Source: Duganella flavida (GTDB taxonomy: Bacteria; Pseudomonadota; Gammaproteobacteria; Burkholderiales; Burkholderiaceae_D). From it: 36,811 bases of DNA. The position numbers were made by a program, and so were the translations under genes. Below the pieces are notes generated by a model that was not told where the DNA came from, ran no database searches, and saw only the letters and a list, made by a program, of their open reading frames with translations. Positions 1 through 7,965 of the stretch are shown here, in pieces (positions within the stretch are counted from its first letter, which is position 1; each line of letters begins with the position of its first letter). The stretch spans positions 1 through 36,811 of the forward strand of contig NZ_WWCN01000029.1 of NCBI RefSeq assembly GCF_009857445.1, in the 5' to 3' direction.

Positions 1-2172
1 GGCGATGTCTCGGTCAGCGCCACGGCCTACGGCGGCGCCGGCGGTACCTCGCCGTTCAACAACGGCGCGGCCGGCGGCAGCGCCAGCGCCAGTGCGTATG
101 GCGCTTCGCTGAGCGGCAATGTCTCCGTGCGGGCCGAGATTACCGGCGGCAGCGGCGGCGGCTCCACCAACGACGGCGCGCCGGATTCGGCCGGCAGCGA
201 CGGCGTCTCAGCGGCACTGAGCAATGCCGTCAGTGGCAGCACCAGCGGCCAGCTGTCGCTGACGCAAACCGTGCGCGGCGGCGACGCCGGCTACAGCTAC
301 CACACCGCCGGCAACGGCGGTAATGCCAGCTCCAGCCTGGTGCTGAGCGATACGCAGGCCAGCCGCCTGCAGCTATCGGTGAGCGCTGTCGGCGGCGCTG
401 GCGGCGGTTCCTACTACGGCCAGGCCGGCAAAGGCGGCAACGCCACCGTGCTGGCGGATGCCAGCGGGGCCGGGCCGGTCCAAGTCAACGCCAGTGCCGC
501 TGGCGCCATGGGCGGCTCCACCTACAACACCGGCAGCCGGGGTGGCAATGGCGGTGACGCCAGCGGCACCGCGCGTGGCGCCAGCACTGGCGGCAACAAC
601 GTCGATGTAACGCTGAATGTGACCGGCGGCGACGGCAATTATTACTACGCCAGCTATGCCAACACGCTGCAAGGGGCCTCCGGCGGTGTGGCCAGCGACA
701 GCCACGCCTACGGCAGTTCCGACAGCGGTACGGTGTCGGTACGGCTGGCACAGGCTGGCGGCTCCGGCGTCGCCGGCTACTACGGCGCCAATGGCGGCAA
801 CGGCGCCGACTCGCTGCTCATCGATGCGGTCGGCGGCAGCACCAGTGGCGTGCTGTCGCTGACGCAAGTGGCCAACGGCGGCAATGCCGGCGGTGCGTAT
901 TACGGCAGCGCCGACACCACCGCCGGCGCGGCCGGTAAAGCCCAATCCTGGCTAACCCTGGACGATCACAGCGCCAGCAGCGTGCAAGTGCAGTTGAGCT
1001 CAAGCGGCGGTTCCGGTGGCGGCTCTTACGATTCGTCGATGACCAGCCGCGGCGGCAATGCTGACAGCCGCCTGTCCCTGCACGCTGCCAGCACAGCAAG
1101 CGGCTCCGTGAACGCCACCGGCGGCAACGGCGGCTCCTATTCCGGCGGCTACAACATAGGTGGCGATGCTCTCGCCCGCGTGTTGGTCGCAGCACCGGTC
1201 TCGGCGTCGGCCAGCGCCAGCGCCTATGGCGGCTACAGCGCCAACAACTACTATGGGAATGCCGACGCTTATGCGGTCTCGCACAGCAGCCAGAACGGCG
1301 GCAGCAGCCAGGCCTACAGCCTCGCCAACGGTCATCAAATCTTCTCGCTGGCGCAAGCCGAGGGCGTGGGCCATGGCAACATCAGCGCCACGGCGGTGGG
1401 GCATGGCGATAGCGGCAGCGCCAACTCGATCAGTATTGCCAGCGACGGCGCGCATGCGCTGTCCACCGCCAAGGCCTCGGCGCCAGTCGGCGCAGGCAGT
1501 GGCTATACCTACGCTAACACGCAGGCCGGCGATGGCGGCACCAGCAGCGCGCCGTGGGATTTGAACACGCTCAACTCGGCGCAAGCCTTGTCGCGCGTCA
1601 GCGGCTCGCCAACCGATGGCGCCACCCTGCTGGCCTCCACCACCAATGTGGCGGCGGCGCTGGCGGATGGCGTGGTGATCGGCAGCGGCATCCAAGGCGC
1701 CTCGTACTCGGCGGAGACGGCGCCGGCCGGCGCCAGCCTGACCTACCTCACCAGCGGTGAGTTCCAGTTCAAGACCACGCAAAGCAACTACCTGATCGTC
1801 GGCTGGCTGTCCAACTACGGCATCAACAGCGGCTTCGAAGAACTAAGCCTTACCATCAACAGCCACGGCACCCTGATCTACTCGCACACCTTCGGCACGC
1901 TGGGCGAGGCGCAGAGCTTCTTCAGCGATGGCACGCTGGACCTGGGCGTCTTCGGCGCAGGGGCGCAGGATCTGGAAATCGCTTCGGCGCTGACCACCAC
2001 CGGCGGCAACTACGGCGGTTTCGGCATCCGCTACCTGGTCGGCACGGTAGCCGCACCAGTGCCGGAACCTTCGACCTGGGCCATGAGCCTGGCGGGCCTG
2101 ATGCTGCTGTTGTTGCAGCATCGCCGCCGCCGCCCCGAGCAACGTAATTTTGACCAACAGGAGGCTGTATGA
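1..2172 (+). CDS. PEP-CTERM sorting domain repetitive surface protein (5' partial)
   Basis: The frame is open from base 1, so the true start and signal peptide lie upstream; 723 codons plus the stop are visible. Most of the visible protein (to about residue 500) is low-complexity Gly/Ser/Ala/Asn sequence with regular short beta-strand patterns followed by Gly-rich loops, repeating about every 40 residues inside a roughly 200-residue larger unit. A non-repetitive domain of about 150 residues follows. The C terminus is a textbook PEP-CTERM signal: VPEPSTWAMSL, a hydrophobic stretch rich in Leu, then an Arg cluster (HRRRR). In this family the signal is recognised by an exosortase at the inner membrane, and the protein is then exported or anchored, often together with exopolysaccharide. 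Role is inferred: an adhesin or matrix protein. The stop overlaps the next start (ATGA), so the two genes are probably co-translated. Confidence 0.9.
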   Translation, partial: GDVSVSATAYGGAGGTSPFNNGAAGGSASASAYGASLSGNVSVRAEITGGSGGGSTNDGAPDSAGSDGVSAALSNAVSGSTSGQLSLTQTVRGGDAGYSYHTAGNGGNASSSLVLSDTQASRLQLSVSAVGGAGGGSYYGQAGKGGNATVLADASGAGPVQVNASAAGAMGGSTYNTGSRGGNGGDASGTARGASTGGNNVDVTLNVTGGDGNYYYASYANTLQGASGGVASDSHAYGSSDSGTVSVRLAQAGGSGVAGYYGANGGNGADSLLIDAVGGSTSGVLSLTQVANGGNAGGAYYGSADTTAGAAGKAQSWLTLDDHSASSVQVQLSSSGGSGGGSYDSSMTSRGGNADSRLSLHAASTASGSVNATGGNGGSYSGGYNIGGDALARVLVAAPVSASASASAYGGYSANNYYGNADAYAVSHSSQNGGSSQAYSLANGHQIFSLAQAEGVGHGNISATAVGHGDSGSANSISIASDGAHALSTAKASAPVGAGSGYTYANTQAGDGGTSSAPWDLNTLNSAQALSRVSGSPTDGATLLASTTNVAAALADGVVIGSGIQGASYSAETAPAGASLTYLTSGEFQFKTTQSNYLIVGWLSNYGINSGFEELSLTINSHGTLIYSHTFGTLGEAQSFFSDGTLDLGVFGAGAQDLEIASALTTTGGNYGGFGIRYLVGTVAAPVPEPSTWAMSLAGLMLLLLQHRRRRPEQRNFDQQEAV
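112..1230 (+). repeat. Nested tandem repeats in the PEP-CTERM gene (about 600-nt unit)
   Basis: The encoded motif GSTSG(Q/V)LSLTQ occurs at 235 and again at 835, exactly 600 nt (200 codons) apart. SG(N/T)VSVR occurs at 112 and 724, 612 nt apart. Within each large unit the protein also shows about five shorter units of roughly 40 residues, each a strand-like xVxVxx segment followed by GGxGG and a GGNA-like loop. The DNA copies have diverged at many third positions, so the repeats are old. The upstream end of the array lies outside the window. Confidence 0.75.
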
Positions 2173-2672
2173 GCGCGCAAATCGACGACACCATCACCTA
2201 CACCGGCGCTCGCGACACGCGCGCTGACACCTACGCACTGCGCCCCGCTGTCACGCAGGCGGCAGGATGGAAAGGATGGCAAATCACGGCGGCCCTGCTG
2301 CTCGGGCTGGCGGCCGCCGCAGCGCTGGCCGCGCTGGCGGCAGTGGACTGGCTGCGCAGCAGCGAACGGGCGATCTCGCCCGGCCCGTTGGGCGGCTTGT
2401 ACAGCGTGCAGTTGGTGAATGGGCAGGTCTACTACGGCGTGCTGCAGGAAGTGAAGCCGGCCTACATCCGGCTCGGCGATGTGTATTACATCCAATCCTA
2501 CCAGCAGCCCAACGGCCAGCCGGGCAACCGCGTGGTCAGCCGCCGCAAGAATGACTGGCATGGGCCGGAGACGCAAACTATTCCAGCCGATAAAATCTTG
2601 TCGCTGGATGCAGTTGGCCTGCAATCGCAATTGGCCAAGCTGATCCAGCAGGACAAGACCGGCAATCCTTAG
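2169..2672 (+). CDS. Small single-pass membrane protein coupled to the PEP-CTERM gene
   Basis: This gene encodes 167 aa. The ATG overlaps the preceding stop by 4 nt (ATGA), and AGGAGG-like bases (acaggaggctgt, 2157-2168) sit just before it, which fixes the start. Residues 1-34 are polar, residues about 36-60 form one Ala/Leu-rich transmembrane helix ending at AAVDWL, and the remaining 105 residues should be soluble. The soluble part starts with SVQLVNGQVYYGVLQEV, which resembles the small beta-rich 'ngqvYfGkl' pattern found in many uncharacterised membrane-anchored bacterial proteins. No enzyme motif is visible. The tight coupling suggests it helps the PEP-CTERM protein or its envelope compartment. 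Function is unknown. It ends in a 4-nt overlap with the convergent hydrolase gene. Confidence 0.8.
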   Translation: MSAQIDDTITYTGARDTRADTYALRPAVTQAAGWKGWQITAALLLGLAAAAALAALAAVDWLRSSERAISPGPLGGLYSVQLVNGQVYYGVLQEVKPAYIRLGDVYYIQSYQQPNGQPGNRVVSRRKNDWHGPETQTIPADKILSLDAVGLQSQLAKLIQQDKTGNP

Positions 2673-3457
2673 ACCGGCGCCAGGCACTCTTCCAGCGTGA
2701 GCTCCAGCAGCGGGAAGTGGCCGGTGTCGACCTTGAAGAACGCGGCCTGCGGGAACACTTGTGCCCACAGGTCGCGGTCTTTGTCGGCATCGATCATCGG
2801 ATCGTAACTGCCGAACAGCACCGATACCGGACCGGTGAACGGACTTGCCTGCGGCGTGTGGTCCTGCGCCGAGAAATCGTCCGAGGTTGCCACCGAGGTC
2901 GGGCCGTCAAACGCGCCCGGCTGGCGGATCAATTCAGCAAACGAACGTGCCGCTTCGGCACCACCGTTGGGACCGAAATACAGCTCGGTCACATCGGGCA
3001 GCAGCGACAGCGCACCGAACACATCCCAGAAACGCGGACGGCCTGGGTCGTCTTCATACATCGCTAGCGCCACGGCCAGCTTGGCGGCGTGCGGATGATC
3101 GGTATGCACGCGGAAGGCGCGGCGCGCAAAACGCAGGCCGGCGTCTTCCGGATTGTAGGTCGGCCCCAGCAGCACGATATCCTTGACCAGCTCCGGCGCC
3201 TGGCGCGCCAGATGCACCGCCAGGTGCGCGCCGAAGGAACTGGCCATCACGGTCAGCGGCTGGCCGGCCTCGGCGGCGACGCGGCGGAATTCCACCAGCG
3301 ACGCTTCCAGCAAGTCCAGGTACGGACGCGCAGCGCATGGTTTGGCCAGCGGCTGCTGCCACCAGTGGACGTGGCCGGCGTCCGGATAACGGGCGCGTTC
3401 AAACACCGGCCCCAGTCCCGGACCGCCGTGCAGATAAAAAACCGAAGGTGCTGCCAT
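2669..3457 (-). CDS. Alpha/beta-fold hydrolase
   Basis: The 262-aa product starts at the ATG at 3457 because AGGAGAG lies 4 nt before it; an in-frame start further upstream (3523) would add 22 residues that do not resemble the family. The oxyanion motif HGGPG (residues 10-14) is typical of proline-iminopeptidase-like hydrolases. The nucleophile elbow reads A-S-S-F-G with Ser74 as the likely nucleophile. An Asp in FGSYDPMID and a His in DTGHFPLLE near the C terminus complete the triad. No signal peptide is seen, so it is cytoplasmic. The substrate cannot be told from sequence; an esterase, peptidase or C-C hydrolase is possible. It is divergent from the M24 peptidase. Confidence 0.85.
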   Translation of the reverse strand: MAAPSVFYLHGGPGLGPVFERARYPDAGHVHWWQQPLAKPCAARPYLDLLEASLVEFRRVAAEAGQPLTVMASSFGAHLAVHLARQAPELVKDIVLLGPTYNPEDAGLRFARRAFRVHTDHPHAAKLAVALAMYEDDPGRPRFWDVFGALSLLPDVTELYFGPNGGAEAARSFAELIRQPGAFDGPTSVATSDDFSAQDHTPQASPFTGPVSVLFGSYDPMIDADKDRDLWAQVFPQAAFFKVDTGHFPLLELTLEECLAPV

Positions 3458-3493
3458 GTTCTCTCCTATGCCTACATTGCCGATGCAACGGCC

Positions 3494-3523
3494 ATTATAA
3501 ATATTGTTGATTGACATTGCCAA
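3494..3523 (-). promoter_or_regulatory. Candidate sigma70 promoter of the alpha/beta hydrolase gene
   Basis: Read on the minus strand, TTGGCA (3523-3518), an 18-nt spacer and a perfect TATAAT (3499-3494) stand about 40 nt before the hydrolase start. This is pattern matching only. Confidence 0.45.
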
Positions 3524-3545
3524 AATCCGCGCTCAAGATCAGCGG

Positions 3546-4850
3546 ATGAAAAAATTTCTCTTCTCCCTTGCCCTGCTGCTGGCAGCAGGCGCCCAAGCCC
3601 AGGTGCTGTCGGTACGTGACCAAGCCGTGGTCGTGAACGAACTGCTGGCCGAGCGTTTCGACACCTTGCTGCCGGATGCGATGGCGCAAACCGGCATCGA
3701 TATGTGGGTCGTCGTCTCGCGCGAATACAACGAAGACCCGGTACTGAAAACCATGCTGCCAGCCGAATGGCTGAATGCGCGCCGCCGCACGGTGCTGGTG
3801 TTCTACCGCGACGCCAAGACCGGCAAGATGGAGCGGCTGGCCGTGGCGCGCTACAACGTCGGCAAGAGCATCGCTGCCGCTTGGGACATGAAGAAGTTCC
3901 CCAACCAGTGGGATGCGCTGGTCGACATCATCAAGCAGCGCAATCCGAACAAGATCGCGCTCAACACCTCCACCCACTTCGCCCACGCCGACGGCATCGA
4001 CCACACCGAATATACAGAACTGCTGGCCGCCCTGCCGGCCGAGCTGAAAAAACGCGTGGTCTCGGCCGAGCCGCTGGCCGTGCGCTGGCTGGAAACCCGC
4101 ACCGCGCGCGAGATGCAAATCTATCCGCAGCTGGTCAACGCCACCCACAAGATCATTGAAGAAGGCTTCTCCGAACGCGTGATCACACCCGGCATCACCA
4201 CCGCCGACGATGTAGTGTGGTGGTTCCGCCAGAAGATCCGCGACCTCGGCTATGACACCTGGTTCCATCCATCGGTGGAAATCCAGCGCGCCGGCAAGGG
4301 CCTGGCCAACGAAGACGTGATCGTGCCGGGCGACCTGCTGCACGTCGATATCGGCATCACCTACCTGCGCCTGAACACCGATATCCAGGAACACGCCTAC
4401 GTACTGAAGCCGGGGGAGACCGCAGCACCGGCCGCGCTGACGCAAGCCTTCGCCAGCGCCAACCGCCTGCTGGATATTTTGACCGGCAACTTCAAGCAGG
4501 GCCGCAGCGGCAACCAGGTGCTGGCGGCCTCGTTGCAGCAGGCCAAAGCGGAAGGCATCAACGCCACCATCTACACCCATCCGATCGGCTACCACGGCCA
4601 CGCGGCCGGGCCGGCCATTGGCATGTGGGACATGCAGGGCGGCGTGCCGGGCAGCGGCGACGATGTGCTGCGCTACAAGACCGCGTACTCGATCGAACTG
4701 AACGCGGCGACCACCATTCCGGGTTATCAAGAGCCGGTGCGCATCATGCTGGAAGAGGATGCCTACTTTGATGAAAGTGGCGTCCGCTACATCAACGGTC
4801 GCCAGAAATCGATCTTCCTCCTGCCACGACCAGCGCCATCCGTTGAATAG
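3546..4850 (+). CDS. Secreted M24 family (Xaa-Pro aminopeptidase-like) metallopeptidase
   Basis: The chosen start is the ATG at 3546, because the product then opens with a clean signal peptide (MKKFLFSLALLLAAGAQAQ); an in-frame start at 3504 would put charged residues before it. This gives 434 aa. The N-terminal half looks like a creatinase-type non-catalytic domain. The C-terminal half is the pita-bread M24 domain with the expected dinuclear metal ligands: Asp268 (HVDIGI), Asp279 (TDIQEH), His345 (HPIGYHGH), Glu384 (SIELN) and a Glu at 403/404. By family it should remove N-terminal residues, often before proline, probably in the periplasm. Its substrate is unknown. A strong terminator hairpin follows 62 nt downstream. 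Confidence 0.88.
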   Translation: MKKFLFSLALLLAAGAQAQVLSVRDQAVVVNELLAERFDTLLPDAMAQTGIDMWVVVSREYNEDPVLKTMLPAEWLNARRRTVLVFYRDAKTGKMERLAVARYNVGKSIAAAWDMKKFPNQWDALVDIIKQRNPNKIALNTSTHFAHADGIDHTEYTELLAALPAELKKRVVSAEPLAVRWLETRTAREMQIYPQLVNATHKIIEEGFSERVITPGITTADDVVWWFRQKIRDLGYDTWFHPSVEIQRAGKGLANEDVIVPGDLLHVDIGITYLRLNTDIQEHAYVLKPGETAAPAALTQAFASANRLLDILTGNFKQGRSGNQVLAASLQQAKAEGINATIYTHPIGYHGHAAGPAIGMWDMQGGVPGSGDDVLRYKTAYSIELNAATTIPGYQEPVRIMLEEDAYFDESGVRYINGRQKSIFLLPRPAPSVE

Positions 4851-4912
4851 GGAAAACAAATAGTTCCAGCAGGCTCTGGAGTGCCCAAAAGCGGCGACAT
4901 TTGCGATGATAG

Positions 4913-4958
4913 GGGGAGCGGACGACAGGCCAAAGCGTCCGCTCCCCTCTTCTTTTTT
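4913..4958 (+). terminator. Strong Rho-independent terminator between peptidase and phasin
   Basis: A perfect 12-bp stem (4913-4924 with 4936-4947, GGGGAGCGGACG and its complement) has an 11-nt loop and is followed by the T-rich tract TCTTCTTTTTT. It lies 62 nt after the peptidase stop and only 28 nt before the phasin ATG. Confidence 0.85.
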
Positions 4959-4986
4959 GGCCCCTCATTCCAACAGGAGCACGCTA

Positions 4987-5478
4987 ATGAACTCGTTTGT
5001 GGAAACACTGTCCCCGGCAGCCCGCAACCATGCAGCCGCCCGCATCGACTACTACACTGACCTGACCCAGTCGATACTGGGTTCGCTGCGCAAACTGTCC
5101 GAAGTCAACGTACAGTTCAGCCGCGACATCATCGACGACTCCACCGCCGCGCTGCGCTATGCCTTGCTGACCGCGCCGGAAGAGCGCAGCGTCGAGAACG
5201 CACCGCTGCAGGCTGGCGAAGTACTGCAAAAGCTGCAGACCTACCACCAGAAGCTGGCGCAAGTGATTACCGAGTTCCAGTCCGACATCAGCGAGCTGGC
5301 GCAAGAACACGTGCCACAAACCACGCGCACCGCCAGCGAGCTGGCCAATGCGGGACGCCAGGCCGCCAACAAGCACCTGATCGATGAGGCCAGCCGCTTC
5401 GCCAACATCGCCCAGCAGAACCAAGCCTTCCAGGCGCCGGCATCGCTGCAGAGCGCACCAGAGGGCAACAAGAATTAA
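4987..5478 (+). CDS. Phasin family protein
   Basis: The 163-aa product starts at the ATG at 4987, with AGGAG 8-9 nt upstream; the in-frame ATG at 4906 would put the terminator stem inside the gene. The sequence is almost entirely helical and free of Cys and Trp, with the phasin pattern of amphipathic helices: an N-terminal NSFVETLSPAAR segment, then ALRYALLTAPEERSVENAPLQ and a long heptad-rich stretch. Phasins coat polyhydroxyalkanoate granules in the cytoplasm and set their size and number. Granule-associated stress proteins share the fold, so a more general role is possible. No PHA enzymes lie beside it. Its 3' end overlaps the convergent GST stop by 4 nt. Confidence 0.82.
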   Translation: MNSFVETLSPAARNHAAARIDYYTDLTQSILGSLRKLSEVNVQFSRDIIDDSTAALRYALLTAPEERSVENAPLQAGEVLQKLQTYHQKLAQVITEFQSDISELAQEHVPQTTRTASELANAGRQAANKHLIDEASRFANIAQQNQAFQAPASLQSAPEGNKN

Positions 5479-6137
5479 AGGAAGCGGTCCGGAATATCGC
5501 TGGCGAAGGGATACATCGAGAAGTACGGCTTGGCCTCGTCCAGCACCTGCTTGATCGACGGCCGGGTGACCAGCCGTTCGAAGTAGCCCTGCAGGTGCAA
5601 GTACTCTTCCGGGAAAGGCAGCAGCGTGGCGGCGTAGAACAAGGCAGGCGCCGCCGCGCAATCAGCCAGGCTGAAGGCCTCGCCGCACATCCAGCTGCGC
5701 GTGGCCATGCGCTTTTCGATCATCTTGTACGCTGTCTTGAGCTTGGTGCGTTCCTTGGTCTGGTCGCAGCTGAGGCCGGTCAGGTGAGCGAGGACGATGG
5801 TGGTCACCGGCTCCTGCACGTAGTTGTCGAAGAAGCGGTCCCACAGGCGCACATCAAGCGCTGCATCCCAGTCGGCCGGTATCATCGGCTGCGCGCCCGG
5901 ATAGTGGCGGTCCAGATACTCAATGATGATGGAGGTTTCCGGCACATCGCGCCGCTGCGCGTGGTCGCGCAGCACCGGGAATTTGCATAGCGGCCAGATC
6001 GCTTCCAGCTCGGCGCGGTCGGCCTCTTCGCCGAGGTTGATGACGCGCTTGTCGAAGCTGGTGCCATTCTCGTACAGCGCAATCAATACCTTGTGACAGA
6101 ACGAGGCCAGCGGATGGTAGTACAGGGTCAATGACAT
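5475..6137 (-). CDS. Glutathione S-transferase family protein
   Basis: The product is 220 aa, the usual length for a cytosolic GST. Residues 1-80 form the thioredoxin-like domain: MSLTLYYHPLASFCHKV carries the N-terminal Ser/Cys region where the catalytic residue lies, FPVLRD provides the cis-Pro that contacts glutathione, and ETSIIIEYLD provides the Glu-Ser pair. Residues about 90-215 are the helical domain, including MCGEAFSLADCAAAPAL with the N-capping box Asp. It probably conjugates or reduces an electrophile with glutathione in the cytoplasm. Neighbours give no hint of substrate. It is divergent from the MipA gene, and its stop overlaps that of the phasin. Confidence 0.88.
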   Translation of the reverse strand: MSLTLYYHPLASFCHKVLIALYENGTSFDKRVINLGEEADRAELEAIWPLCKFPVLRDHAQRRDVPETSIIIEYLDRHYPGAQPMIPADWDAALDVRLWDRFFDNYVQEPVTTIVLAHLTGLSCDQTKERTKLKTAYKMIEKRMATRSWMCGEAFSLADCAAAPALFYAATLLPFPEEYLHLQGYFERLVTRPSIKQVLDEAKPYFSMYPFASDIPDRFL

Positions 6138-6258
6138 GTGCAGCTCCAGAAAGCGATACCAAAGAATTCAGCACATGATACTTCAGCGGCAGCGATAGCG
6201 GCGTCCACCAATTGCTGGGACACTTCGCCCGTCTAAAACCACTGAACGGGAATCCATC

Positions 6259-7044
6259 ATGCGCCACGCCATTACCCTGACTCTGCTTTCCTTATGCGTC
6301 TTCAGCGGCAAGAGCTTTGCCGAAGAGGCCACGCCGGCACCGGCCGGCGACAGCCTCTCCGCCGGCGTTGGCCTGGCCTATGTGCCGGAATATGCGGGCG
6401 CCGAAAAGCGCCGCGTGCTGCCGCTGCCGTTCATCGAACGTACTTACGCCAACGGCGTGTTCCTCAGCACTCAGCGCGGCATCGGCTACGGCACCAAAAT
6501 TGGCGACTTCACGCTGAGCGCAGCGTTGGGCATCGACGCCGGGCGAGAAGACCACCGGAAGAATTACTTCTCCGGTTCGGATGCGCTGAAAGGCATGGGC
6601 AAGATCGATGCATCGGCACAAGCGGTGCTGAGCGCCGGCTATCAGCTGGGCACGGTGGGGGTCGGCTTCACCACCCGGCAGAACATCAACCACCGCGAGT
6701 ACGGTAACACCTACATCCTGAGCGCCAGCGCGCCACTGTACAGCGACAGCACCGACCAAATCAGCTTTGGCGCCGGTGCCGTGTATGGCGATAACAAGCA
6801 CATGCAAACCTACTACGGCGTCACGGCCCGGCAGACCATCTACTCCGGCTACCGCACTTACACCGCCAAGGCCGGCTTTGAAAACGTGACTGCCGGCGTC
6901 AACTGGAACCACGTGCTCGATGCGCATTGGTCGCTGGCTAGCGGACTGGGCGTCAACCGTCTGATGTCGGACGCGGCCGACAGCCCGCTCACCAGGCGCA
7001 AGACCTCGCCAGCAGTCATGACGGCGCTGATCTACAAGTTCTAA
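6259..7044 (+). CDS. MipA/OmpV family outer membrane protein
   Basis: The product is 261 aa with a signal peptide (residues 1-21, ending KSFA before EEATPAP). The rest alternates polar and hydrophobic residues as in an outer-membrane beta-barrel. It has the family's opening strand GVGLAYVPEYAGAEKRR, a repeated GxGxxY pattern, and a C-terminal TALIYKF ending in Phe, the usual signal for the Bam machinery. MipA/OmpV proteins are outer-membrane barrels; in E. coli MipA scaffolds murein-synthesis enzymes, and in other species members respond to antibiotics or osmolarity. Which role applies here is not visible. The CPBP gene follows on the same strand after 42 nt. Confidence 0.88.
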   Translation: MRHAITLTLLSLCVFSGKSFAEEATPAPAGDSLSAGVGLAYVPEYAGAEKRRVLPLPFIERTYANGVFLSTQRGIGYGTKIGDFTLSAALGIDAGREDHRKNYFSGSDALKGMGKIDASAQAVLSAGYQLGTVGVGFTTRQNINHREYGNTYILSASAPLYSDSTDQISFGAGAVYGDNKHMQTYYGVTARQTIYSGYRTYTAKAGFENVTAGVNWNHVLDAHWSLASGLGVNRLMSDAADSPLTRRKTSPAVMTALIYKF

Positions 7045-7086
7045 GCTGCCTTGGAGTATCATTGACGAAAACTCATCGTTGAATCA

Positions 7087-7965
7087 ATGACACTCCAATT
7101 CCCCGCCTTCCTCTTTCTTGCACTCGCCCTGTGTTCGGTCTGGGTGCGGCCGGTGCCCATGGGCCGCCGCGCTGCGCCGTTGTGGCTGCTGTTCTTTGTG
7201 ATGGCAATGGCGTGGGGGCTGGTCGGCGGCGTGCTTGACCCGGTTGCCATCAGCGCGCTGGTGGTGCTAGGCGGCTCAGCCTATGCGTGCATCCACGCGC
7301 CTCAACGCTGGCTGCGCGCGATCTACGGCGTGCTGGTGGGCGTGCTGGCCCTGGCACTGGCCATGCACAAGCTGCCAGGCTTTAGCAATCCGCTGCTGCT
7401 GGACCGGGTGGTGCTATCGGACGGCGCGGCGGCGTTCACGCTGTACGCCAATTTCGACAAGGGCGCGGTTGGGCTGGTGCTGCTGGCCCTGCTGTGCCAG
7501 CGCGTGGGTTCGTGGGCCGAATTACGCGAGGTGCTGCGCCGGACTGCGCCGGTGCTGCTGCTCACGGTGGTGGCCACGCTGGGCTTTGCGCTGCTTGCTG
7601 GCGTGGTCGGCATCGATATCAAACTGCCGCAGCAAACCTTGCTGTTCCTGGCAGTGAACCTGCTGTTCACGGTGGTCGCTGAAGAAGCCTTTTTCCGCGG
7701 CTTTGTGCAGGCGCGGCTGGCGTGCGCTCTGGGCCGCTTCCGCTGGGGACCATGGCTGGCGGTGGCGCTGTCGGCGCTGCTGTTTGGCGTGGCGCATCTC
7801 GGCGGCGGCGTGCGATATGGCATACTCGCTGGCATTGCCGGTCTTGGCTACGCTTGGGCTTACCAGCGCACGCAACGCATCGAGGCCGCCATCTTGGTAC
7901 ACATCGCGCTGAACGCGGTACATTTTATTGGTTTCACTTATCCGGCCAGGTTACACGGTGTCTGA
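7087..7965 (+). CDS. CPBP family intramembrane glutamic protease (CAAX protease-like)
   Basis: The product is 292 aa and strongly hydrophobic with about eight predicted transmembrane segments. The C-terminal half has the three conserved CPBP/Abi motifs: VVAEEAFFRGF (EExxxR), FGVAHLGGG (the second-motif His) and HIALNAVHF (HxxxN). These residues form the active site of Rce1-type proteases. Bacterial members process membrane or secreted peptides, or act in bacteriocin immunity or protein sorting; the substrate here is unknown. The last eight nt overlap the GTG start of the AI-2E-type transporter, so the two are likely co-translated. Confidence 0.87.
   Translation: MTLQFPAFLFLALALCSVWVRPVPMGRRAAPLWLLFFVMAMAWGLVGGVLDPVAISALVVLGGSAYACIHAPQRWLRAIYGVLVGVLALALAMHKLPGFSNPLLLDRVVLSDGAAAFTLYANFDKGAVGLVLLALLCQRVGSWAELREVLRRTAPVLLLTVVATLGFALLAGVVGIDIKLPQQTLLFLAVNLLFTVVAEEAFFRGFVQARLACALGRFRWGPWLAVALSALLFGVAHLGGGVRYGILAGIAGLGYAWAYQRTQRIEAAILVHIALNAVHFIGFTYPARLHGV

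Noticed and set aside
1..1500. Regular repeats considered as a CRISPR array
   Set aside because: The repeats are coding, imperfect, GC-rich and long. There is no short identical repeat with unique spacers.
3495..4859. Long open frame (454 codons) opposite the M24 peptidase
   Set aside because: The peptidase frame holds the signal peptide and all five metal ligands. The opposite frame shows no domain.
7928..7957. TTG at 7928 as start of the AI-2E-type transporter
   Set aside because: It has no ribosome site and would overlap the CPBP gene by 38 nt. The GTG at 7958 has a CCAGG upstream and a short overlap.
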